Origin: Streptosporangiaceae bacterium
GTDB taxonomy: Bacteria > Actinomycetota > Actinomycetes > Streptosporangiales > Streptosporangiaceae
Assembly (NCBI GenBank): GCA_030040475.1
Contig: JASHTQ010000488.1
Coordinates: 1-6,074, forward strand
DNA length: 6,074 nucleotides
Direction of reading: 5' to 3'
Shown: one piece after another, positions 1 to 4,687 of the stretch
Position numbering within the stretch: the first letter of the stretch is position 1
Layout: each line of letters begins with the position of its first letter
Notes under the pieces: generated by a model
Databases searched by the model: none
What the model was told of the DNA's origin: nothing
Seen by the model: the letters and a program-made list of their open reading frames with translations, nothing else
Position numbers and translations under genes: made by a program

Positions 1-1208
1 CTGGCTTGGGGGTGGCGCCTTCCTGGCGGCGCGCCGGGTGCCCCGGCGGCGGGCGATGCGATGACCGGTTTGGCCCGGCGGCGGCCGCGGGCGCGCCAGG
101 GGCGCAGGCGGGGCATGGTGACGGGCAGCAGGGTCAGCACGGCGACCACGGTGGCGGCGGCCAGGATGGGGGACTTGGTGCGGACCACCGACAGCGAGAC
201 GACGGTGACCGAGAACAGCGCCGCCCACAGGTACATGATCAGCACGCTCTGCCGGTAGGAGTGCCCGATGTTGAGCACGCGGTGGTGCAGGTGCTGCTGG
301 TCGGCGGTCATCAGCGGCTTGCCGGCCTTGGTCCGCCTGATGACCGCGAACATCAGGTCGGCGTACGGGATGACGAAGATCGCCGCGGGCACCAGCAGCG
401 GGAGGAACGTCGGGTACCTGTCCAGGGTGTTGTGCGCCGAGTAGTTGGTCAGCAGCCCCGGGTCGAGCGACGCGGTGCTCGAGATCGGGCCGTAGGCGAG
501 CAGCAGGCCGAGCAGCATCGCGCCGCTGTCGCCCATGAAGATCCGGGCCGGGTAGAAGTTGTGCGGCAGGAACCCGATGCACATGCCGGCCAGCAGCGCG
601 GACGACACCGCGGGCAGCGACTGGGAGCTGGTCCCGATCGTGTGGATCAGCGTGTAGGAGTAGATGAGGAACGACACCGCGGCGACCGCGACGATGCCGG
701 CCGCCAGGCCGTCCAGGCCGTCGATGAAGTTGATCGCGTTGATCGTGATCACGACGATCAAGATCGTCAGCGTCAGGCTCAGGTCCGGCTCGAGCGAGAA
801 CACCCCGCCGTTCGGCTCCGGCAGCCAGGGCAGCGACTGCCCGCTCCAGACCAGGATGCCCGCCGCCGCCACCTGGGCGGCCAGCTTGCTCACCGCGCCC
901 AGGCCCCACCGGTCGTCGATGAACCCCACGATCACCGCGAGCCCGCCGGCCAGCAGCAGCCCGGCCGCCGTCTTCGACCCGGCCTGGAAGGGATCCTGCA
1001 GGAACGTCAGCCGGCTGGCGAGGATCAGCCCGGCCACCAGGCCGCCGTACATGGCAAGCCCGCCGAGCAGCGGCGTCGGCTCGGTGTGCGTGTCCCTTGG
1101 CCTGGGCGCGTGCATCGCGTGGGTGGCGACCGCTCCCCGCCGCACCAGCGGGGTCAGCAGGTAAGTCACCGCCGCCGAGACGAGCAGGACGAGGGCGTAA
1201 TCGCGCAT
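1..1208 (-). CDS. wecA: WecA/Rfe-type polyprenyl-phosphate sugar-1-phosphate transferase (3' end beyond window)
   Basis: Membrane enzyme of the MraY/WecA family. Family members move a sugar-1-phosphate, usually GlcNAc-1-P from UDP-GlcNAc, onto a polyprenyl phosphate at the inner face of the membrane, the first step of envelope glycan assembly (the arabinogalactan linker in mycobacteria; other glycans elsewhere). The frame is open to the window edge and 402 codons are visible. Seen: many hydrophobic segments (for example about 3-22, 81-97, 143-160, 169-188, 264-288, 320-342, 346-365); FIDD with Asp98-Asp99; NFIDGLDG with Asp163 and Asp166; GDSG at 226-229; HLHHR at 306-310. These are the metal, catalytic and nucleotide-sugar motifs of the family. 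ATG at 1208 is the only start possible, because TGA lies in frame just upstream. From about residue 368 the tail is Arg/Pro/Ala-rich and cytoplasmic in character; known homologues of about 400 residues suggest the stop is close. The exact sugar and final polymer cannot be told from sequence. Confidence 0.95.
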   Translation of the reverse strand, partial: MRDYALVLLVSAAVTYLLTPLVRRGAVATHAMHAPRPRDTHTEPTPLLGGLAMYGGLVAGLILASRLTFLQDPFQAGSKTAAGLLLAGGLAVIVGFIDDRWGLGAVSKLAAQVAAAGILVWSGQSLPWLPEPNGGVFSLEPDLSLTLTILIVVITINAINFIDGLDGLAAGIVAVAAVSFLIYSYTLIHTIGTSSQSLPAVSSALLAGMCIGFLPHNFYPARIFMGDSGAMLLGLLLAYGPISSTASLDPGLLTNYSAHNTLDRYPTFLPLLVPAAIFVIPYADLMFAVIRRTKAGKPLMTADQQHLHHRVLNIGHSYRQSVLIMYLWAALFSVTVVSLSVVRTKSPILAAATVVAVLTLLPVTMPRLRPWRARGRRRAKPVIASPAAGAPGAPPGRRHPQA

Positions 1209-1214
1209 GCCGCC

Positions 1215-1244
1215 TCAGCAGACCCGGGTCGGATCGACTTTCAT
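1215..1244 (-). CDS. possible 9-codon leader ORF upstream of wecA
   Basis: In the 65-bp gap between tsaC and wecA, an ATG at 1244 opens a tiny ORF encoding MKVDPTRVC and ending at TGA (1215-1217). An AGGTGG sequence lies 6 nt upstream (1251-1256), a better spaced ribosome-binding site than the GAGG 4 nt before wecA. The TGA overlaps that GAGG, and the wecA ATG follows 6 nt later in the same frame. This layout would suit termination followed by reinitiation, coupling wecA to the leader. It could equally be chance: the ORF is very short and coding cannot be judged from composition. Confidence 0.25.
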   Translation of the reverse strand: MKVDPTRVC

Positions 1245-1273
1245 TACCCGCCACCTTATGGCACTGGTGACGC

Positions 1274-2038
1274 TCAGGCGGGCGGCTCGCCGCCGGACGT
1301 GCCGGGCAAGCCGCCGCCGCCCGGGCCCGGCGAGTTCTCCATCGGGTGCGGGGCGGCCGGCTTGAAGTCCGCGGTTGCGTCGGTCGCGTAGTGCTCGTTG
1401 TCCGCGATCACCGACGCCACGTGGCGCAGCCGGTCCACCGAGATCGCCCCGGCGCGCAGCAGCTTGGGTACCGTGTGGGTCAGGTCGAGGATGGTCGACG
1501 GGACGTTGTCGGCGCACTGGCCGCCGTCGAGGTACACAGACACGGCCTCGCCGAGCTGCTCCTGCGCCTCGTCGGCGTTGACCGCGGCCGGGTGGCCGTG
1601 CCGGTTGGCGCTGGAGACCGCCATCGGGCCGTTCTGCTTCAGCACCTCGAGCGCGATCGGGTGCAGCGGCATCCGCAGGGCGACGGTGCCCTTGGTGTCG
1701 CCGAGGTCCCACATCAGCGTCGGGCTGGCGCGGAAGACCAGCGTCAGCGCCCCCGGCCAGAACTCGTCGATCAGGTCCTGGCCGAACGCCCCGAGGTCGT
1801 CGACCAGTGCCGCCGCGGCCCGGGCGGTGCCGACGAGCACGGGCGGCGGCATGTTCCTGCCGCGGCCCTTGGCCGCCAGCATCGTCGTGACCGCGGCCGG
1901 GATGAAGGCGTCCGCGCCGATGCCGTACACGGTGTCGGTCGGCAGCACGATCAGCTCGCCGGCCCGCGCCGCGGCGACGGCCGCGTCGATCCCTGCGGCG
2001 CGCGATTGCGCGTCCCGGCAGTCGTAACGTGTGCTCAT
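1274..2038 (-). CDS. tsaC: L-threonylcarbamoyladenylate synthase (TsaC/Sua5/YrdC family)
   Basis: 254-residue cytoplasmic enzyme that makes threonylcarbamoyl-AMP from threonine, bicarbonate and ATP. This is the first step of t6A37 modification in tRNAs reading ANN codons; the TsaD complex then transfers the group to tRNA. Seen: the YrdC fold signature PTDTVYG at 33-39, KGRGR at 57-61, FWPGALTL at 93-100, SSAN at 142-145, PSTILDL at 180-186 and LLRAGAIS at 193-200. The second domain of full-length Sua5 is absent, so it is the short TsaC type. The last 35 or so residues form a Pro/Gly-rich tail with no recognisable fold. ATG at 2038 lies 15 bp after prmC. The nearest strong Shine-Dalgarno (AGGAG, 2051-2055) overlaps the prmC stop and is 12 nt away, somewhat far, so translation is probably coupled to prmC. 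Its place next to prmC and prfA matches other actinobacteria. Confidence 0.95.
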   Translation of the reverse strand: MSTRYDCRDAQSRAAGIDAAVAAARAGELIVLPTDTVYGIGADAFIPAAVTTMLAAKGRGRNMPPPVLVGTARAAAALVDDLGAFGQDLIDEFWPGALTLVFRASPTLMWDLGDTKGTVALRMPLHPIALEVLKQNGPMAVSSANRHGHPAAVNADEAQEQLGEAVSVYLDGGQCADNVPSTILDLTHTVPKLLRAGAISVDRLRHVASVIADNEHYATDATADFKPAAPHPMENSPGPGGGGLPGTSGGEPPA

Positions 2039-2050
2039 CTCGGTCGCCTG

Positions 2051-2055
2051 CTCCT
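2051..2055 (-). promoter_or_regulatory. tsaC ribosome-binding site overlapping the prmC stop codon
   Basis: AGGAG on the minus strand shares its first two bases with the TAG stop of prmC (2054-2056) and precedes the tsaC ATG by 12 nt. The spacing is long; a weaker AGG lies nearer. The arrangement implies that ribosomes finishing prmC sit on the tsaC initiation region, consistent with one polycistronic message. Confidence 0.6.
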
Positions 2056-2926
2056 AAGCTTCGCCGGACCAGACCGCGGTCACGAAGCGGTCCCTTCCGG
2101 CCAGGTCCTTGTGGTTACGGGTGTCCCGCCAGCCGGATTCCTCCGGGAAGATCCAGTACACCGCCGCTCCCTGCGGCGCGCCGTGCTCGACCGCGAGGAT
2201 GCCGCCGGGCCTTAGCAGCCGCCGCGCGGTCCGCTGCACCGCGCGGATGGCGGTCAGGCCGTCCGCGCCGCTCCACAGGGCGGCGGGCGGGTCGTACTCG
2301 CTGACCTCGACCGGCACGGACGCCCCCACCGGGATGTACGGGGGGTTGCTGATCACGACGTCAACCGTACCGTCGAGCTCGGTCAGCGCGTCACAGAAGT
2401 CGCCGGCGTGGAGCAGTACCCGCCCGGCCGTGTAGGGGGCGGAGTGGACGTAGTTGGCTATGTTGCGTTCGGCCCAGGCCCGGGCGAGCGGGTCGGCCTC
2501 GACCGCGTGCACCCGCGCCCTCGGCACCTCCTGGCCGATCGCCAGCGCGATCGCGCCGGAGCCGGTGCCCAGGTCGGTGACCGTCGGCTGGGCGACGTCC
2601 ATCTCGCGCAGCCGGTCGATCGCCCAGCCGGTCATGACCTCGGTCTCCGGGCGCGGGACGAACACGCCGGGGCCGACGTCGAGCTCGAGGTAGCGGAAGT
2701 AGGCGCGGCCGGTGATGTGCTGCAGCGGCTCGTGCGCGGCGCGGCGGGCGACGTCGACCCAGTAGCGCGTGTCGAACGCTTGGTCCGGGACCGTGTGCAG
2801 CTCCTTGCGGCTGACGTTGTGCACGCTGGCCGCGATCAGCTCGGCGTCGGCGCGCGGGGACTCCAGGCCGGCGTCGGCGAGCCGGGCGGTAGCGAGGGCG
2901 ACCTCGTCAAGCAGCAGGCTCATCAT
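2054..2926 (-). CDS. prmC: release factor glutamine-N5 methyltransferase PrmC (HemK)
   Basis: 290-residue SAM-dependent methyltransferase that methylates the glutamine of the GGQ motif in release factors 1 and 2, raising termination efficiency. Seen: an N-terminal substrate-binding part with [12 protein letters not shown] (66-77) and FVPRPETE (89-96), both hallmarks of PrmC; the SAM-binding motif DLGTGSG at 118-124; and the catalytic NPPY at 194-197, which holds the target glutamine. Length fits the family (about 280-290). Two adjacent ATG codons (2926 and 2923) are possible starts. I chose the first because GGAG lies 10 nt before it; the second would give 289 residues. The start lies inside the end of prfA (20-nt overlap), so the enzyme and its substrate RF1 are made from overlapping genes, likely with translational coupling. 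The stop is TAG. Confidence 0.95.
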   Translation of the reverse strand: MMSLLLDEVALATARLADAGLESPRADAELIAASVHNVSRKELHTVPDQAFDTRYWVDVARRAAHEPLQHITGRAYFRYLELDVGPGVFVPRPETEVMTGWAIDRLREMDVAQPTVTDLGTGSGAIALAIGQEVPRARVHAVEADPLARAWAERNIANYVHSAPYTAGRVLLHAGDFCDALTELDGTVDVVISNPPYIPVGASVPVEVSEYDPPAALWSGADGLTAIRAVQRTARRLLRPGGILAVEHGAPQGAAVYWIFPEESGWRDTRNHKDLAGRDRFVTAVWSGEA

Positions 2927-3983
2927 GGCTCGCGGACTCCAGCTTCGCCGCCAGGTCCGCGGCGGCCAGCGCGTCGATGACCCCGTCGAGCTCGCCGTCG
3001 ACGACCTGGTCCAGGTTGTAGGCCTTGTAGCCGACGCGGTGGTCGGAGATGCGGTTCTCCGGGAAGTTATAGGTGCGGACCCGCTCGGACCTGTCGACGG
3101 TCCTGACCTGGCTGCGACGTTCGGCGCTGGCCTTGGCATCCGCGTCGGCCTCGGCCTGGGCGAGCAGGCGTGCCCGCAGCACCCTGAGAGCCTGCTCCTT
3201 GTTCTGCAGCTGGCTCTTCTCGTTCTGGCAGGAGACCACGATGCCGGTCGGCAGGTGGGTGATCCGGACGGCCGAGTCGGTCGTGTTCACGCTCTGCCCG
3301 CCGGGGCCCGAGGACCGGAACACGTCGACCTTGAGGTCGTTGTCGTTGACGTGGACCTCGACGGGCTCGGCCTCCGGGACGACGAGGACGCCGGCCGCGG
3401 AGGTGTGGATGCGGCCCTGGGATTCGGTCACCGGGACGCGCTGGACCCGGTGGACGCCGCCCTCGTACTTCAGCCGTGACCAGGCGCCCTCGGCGCCCTT
3501 GCCCTTGATCGCGACGGTGGCGTCCTTTACCCCGCCAAGGCCGGTGCCGGTGGAGTCCAGGACCTCGGTCTTCCAGCCTCTTCGTTCGGCGTAGCGGAGG
3601 TACATGCGCAGGAGGTCGCCGGCGAACAGGGCGGATTCCTCGCCGCCCTCGCCCGCCTTGACTTCGAGGATGATGTCGCGGCCGTCGTTCGGGTCCTTGG
3701 GGACGAGTAGCTTTCTCAGCTGGGCCTCGAGCTCCTCGCGCCGTGCCGCGAGCTCCTCGGCCTCGGCGCTGAACTCGGAGTCCTCCCTGGCGAGCTCGCG
3801 CGCGGCTTGCTCGTCCTGCTGGGTCTGCTGCCAGTCCCGGTACGCGTTGACGATCGGCGTCAGCTCCGCGTACCTTCTGCCCAGCGCCCGCGCCTTGTCC
3901 TGGTCGGCATGCACGCCCGGATCCGCCAGGGCATGCTCCAGCTCGGCATGCTCGGAGACTAGGTCGGCTAGGCGGTCGAACAC
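2907..3983 (-). CDS. prfA: peptide chain release factor 1 (RF1)
   Basis: 358-residue class I release factor that recognises UAA and UAG in the ribosomal A site and triggers hydrolysis of peptidyl-tRNA. Seen: helical N-terminal domain (about 1-95, rich in Glu/Ala/Arg); PVT at 184-186 within [14 protein letters not shown], the RF1 form of the stop-codon-reading tripeptide (RF2 has SPF); and SGPGGQSVN with GGQ at 228-230, the catalytic motif methylated by PrmC. The GTG at 3983 (reads as fMet-Phe-Asp-Arg) is preferred because the product then has the usual 357-360 residues and begins like other actinobacterial RF1 proteins. The upstream AAAAGGG is 11 nt away, rather far. An ATG at 4064 would add 27 basic residues with no family counterpart. 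prfA ends in TGA, a codon read by RF2 and not by RF1 itself. prmC begins before the prfA stop. Confidence 0.97.
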   Translation of the reverse strand: MFDRLADLVSEHAELEHALADPGVHADQDKARALGRRYAELTPIVNAYRDWQQTQQDEQAARELAREDSEFSAEAEELAARREELEAQLRKLLVPKDPNDGRDIILEVKAGEGGEESALFAGDLLRMYLRYAERRGWKTEVLDSTGTGLGGVKDATVAIKGKGAEGAWSRLKYEGGVHRVQRVPVTESQGRIHTSAAGVLVVPEAEPVEVHVNDNDLKVDVFRSSGPGGQSVNTTDSAVRITHLPTGIVVSCQNEKSQLQNKEQALRVLRARLLAQAEADADAKASAERRSQVRTVDRSERVRTYNFPENRISDHRVGYKAYNLDQVVDGELDGVIDALAAADLAAKLESASHDEPAA

Positions 3984-4020
3984 TTGTTTGTTTACCCTTT
4001 TCTTGGTTTGCTTTCTTTGG
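3984..4020 (-). promoter_or_regulatory. prfA: A-rich untranslated leader directly before prfA
   Basis: The 37 nt before the prfA GTG are strikingly A-rich on the coding strand, with almost no T and only a few G or C, in otherwise very GC-rich DNA. The stretch contains the Shine-Dalgarno-like AAAAGGG (11 nt from the start) followed by TAAACAAACAA. It should stay unpaired in the mRNA and so give ribosomes easy access to a GTG start with a distant Shine-Dalgarno. The composition is seen directly; the role as a translation enhancer is inferred. Confidence 0.55.
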
Positions 4021-4073
4021 GCGGTCGATGGAGGGTGGCTCGTCTGACGGGACGGCCGCCGCACAGCCCGAGA

Positions 4074-4090
4074 CGACCGAACGTCAGTCG
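4074..4090 (-). repeat. short hairpin in the prfA upstream region
   Basis: Minus-strand CGACTGA, loop CGT, then TCGGTCG: seven pairs including one G-T pair. It lies about 90 nt before the prfA start. With no T-tract it is not a classic terminator; it may be a structural element of the prfA leader or coincidental. Confidence 0.35.
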
Positions 4091-4245
4091 ATCCGCTGTC
4101 ACCGACCTGCGGGCTCTTACGCGAACCAGTGGGTCAACGGGCGCTCGACCCCGACGGTTCCGTTGTACCCACCGGGAGGGGGCGCGTTGCGCTGTGGTGT
4201 TTGCTCCCGGTTCGGTGGTCAACGCTGGGGGTGGCACGGGGGCGT

Positions 4246-4305
4246 GGCGGTGATTCGACTGGCGTTCGGCCGCTGTGCGGTCGTCCCGCCAGGCGGATCA
4301 CCGCC
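4246..4305 (-). terminator. 60-nt nested stem-loop behind rpmE, candidate terminator
   Basis: GGCGGTGAT (minus 4305-4297) pairs perfectly with ATCACCGCC (minus 4254-4246). Inside this, CTGGCG (4292-4287) pairs with CGCCAG (4264-4259). Inside that, CCGC (4280-4277) pairs with GCGG (4273-4270) around a three-base loop. Small internal loops separate the three stems. The structure begins 32 nt after the rpmE stop. There is no T-tract, as is common for actinobacterial hairpin terminators. It could end rpmE transcripts, protect their 3' end, or form part of a prfA leader. The pairing is seen; the function is inferred. Confidence 0.45.
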
Positions 4306-4336
4306 CATCGCGGCTCCGGGCTGCTTCGGTTCCGGG

Positions 4337-4567
4337 CTACTTCTTCCCGCCGCCTCCGGCAGCCGTCTTGCCGAAGCGCTTCTCGAAGCGCGCCACGCGG
4401 CCGCCGGTGTCGAGGATCTTCTGCTTGCCCGTGTAGAACGGGTGGCAGTTCGAGCAGACCTCGACGTGGATCGAGCCGCCGGGGGCGGTGCTCTTGGTGG
4501 TGAACGTGTTCCCGCAGCTGCAGGTCACGGTCGTGGCCTGGTACTTCGGGTGGATGTCTGGCTTCAT
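4337..4567 (-). CDS. rpmE: 50S ribosomal protein L31, zinc-binding (C+) type
   Basis: 76-residue protein of the large ribosomal subunit; L31 forms part of the bridge between the subunits near the central protuberance. Seen: the start [13 protein letters not shown] with Cys16 and Cys18, [12 protein letters not shown] with Cys38 and Cys41, then [13 protein letters not shown] and a Gly/Lys tail. The four cysteines mark the zinc-holding C+ paralogue; the cysteine-free C- paralogue is normally made under zinc shortage. ATG at 4567 is the start because AGGAG lies 6 nt upstream; a TTG two codons earlier has no proper site. The gene lies between rho and prfA as in other actinobacteria, behind its own SigR-type promoter. 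The stop is TAG. Confidence 0.97.
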   Translation of the reverse strand: MKPDIHPKYQATTVTCSCGNTFTTKSTAPGGSIHVEVCSNCHPFYTGKQKILDTGGRVARFEKRFGKTAAGGGGKK

Positions 4568-4626
4568 GGACAACTCCTGCCTCGGGCGGTCGCCGGGTCG
4601 CCTGCTGGCGTGAACCGGTACCGCAT
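4564..4626 (-). CDS. possible 20-codon leader ORF whose stop overlaps the rpmE start
   Basis: An ATG at 4626 opens a 20-codon frame (beginning MRYRF, ending RSCP) whose TGA overlaps the rpmE ATG as ATGA. It begins roughly 25 nt after the expected start site of the SigR-type promoter, so it would lie inside the rpmE transcript. Only a weak AGAAG precedes it (8 nt). The ATGA overlap is a classic coupling arrangement, and one cysteine codon lies two codons before the stop. rpmE also has its own strong AGGAG, so the leader is not needed for expression. Chance is a real alternative. Confidence 0.22.
   Translation of the reverse strand: MRYRFTPAGDPATARGRSCP
4574..4578 (-). promoter_or_regulatory. 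rpmE: rpmE ribosome-binding site
   Basis: AGGAG on the minus strand, 6 nt before the ATG at 4567. This spacing fixes the start as MKPDIHPKY and excludes the TTG at 4573, which directly abuts the site. Confidence 0.8.
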
Positions 4627-4656
4627 GGTTGCGGCTTCTAGTGTGTCAGACCGTGG

Positions 4657-4683
4657 AACGAGATTCGGCCAGGTGGAATTCCC
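4657..4683 (-). promoter_or_regulatory. SigR/SigH-type ECF promoter for rpmE
   Basis: Minus-strand GGGAAT (4683-4678), exactly 18 bases, then GTT (4659-4657). This equals the GGGAAT-N18-GTT consensus of SigR in Streptomyces and SigH in mycobacteria, ECF factors released by thiol oxidation of their zinc anti-sigma factor. It lies 4 bp after the rho stop and about 90-115 bp before the rpmE start, with transcription expected to begin near 4647-4652. rpmE is a known member of the Streptomyces coelicolor SigR regulon, which strongly supports the assignment. Confidence 0.75.
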
Positions 4684-4687
4684 TGGC
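4668..4687 (-). repeat. short inverted repeat at the rho stop, overlapping the promoter -35
   Basis: GCCAGG and CCTGGC on the minus strand flank an 8-base loop, forming a 6-bp stem that begins at the last base of the rho stop codon. There is no T-tract and the stem is short, so it is at best a weak terminator. It spans the GGGAAT -35 element. Confidence 0.25.

Larger units (their letters stand above)
3984..4336. other. 353-bp intergenic region between rpmE and prfA
   Basis: This is the longest stretch without a convincing gene. On the minus strand it contains, in order from rpmE, a long nested inverted repeat (4246-4305), a 7-bp hairpin (4074-4090) and the A-rich prfA leader (3984-4020). Two TTGACC boxes that could act as -35 elements occur (around 4216-4221 and 4134-4139), but neither has a good -10 hexamer at 16-18 bp, so I cannot place a prfA promoter. 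Open frames here lack ribosome-binding sites and family resemblance. The size suggests that prfA may have its own promoter rather than relying only on readthrough from rpmE. Confidence 0.6.

Noticed and set aside
1221..1230. Perfect palindrome GACCCGGGTC before wecA
   Set aside because: Ten-base palindromes of G and C are common in such DNA. It leaves no loop for a hairpin and resembles no operator I recognise.
1245..1262. Possible promoter before wecA (TAAGGT as -10, or GGGTAA as a SigB-type -10)
   Set aside because: No acceptable -35 element lies at the right spacing for either sigma type, and the stretch is better read as the leader ORF's ribosome-binding site.
6..1391. Long plus-strand open frame (461 codons) opposite wecA and tsaC
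   Set aside because: It is the antisense shadow of two well-supported genes. The product is extremely Gln/Arg/His/Asp-rich without any domain, as expected from complementary high-GC codons.
3984..4064. N-terminal extension of RF1 from an ATG at 4064
   Set aside because: It would add 27 basic residues through the A-rich leader. RF1 proteins normally begin at the [12 protein letters not shown] segment, which the GTG at 3983 supplies.
4134..4221. TTGACC boxes as housekeeping promoters for prfA
   Set aside because: At 16-18 bp downstream of each box there is no TANNNT-like hexamer.
3992..4237. 81-codon minus-strand open frame in the rpmE-prfA gap
   Set aside because: It starts with GTG without a Shine-Dalgarno, its composition is Arg/Pro-rich, it matches no family, and it runs out of frame into the A-rich prfA leader.
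4568..4573. TTG at 4573 as the rpmE start
   Set aside because: It directly abuts AGGAG with no spacer; the ATG at 4567 has proper spacing and gives the family's usual N-terminus.
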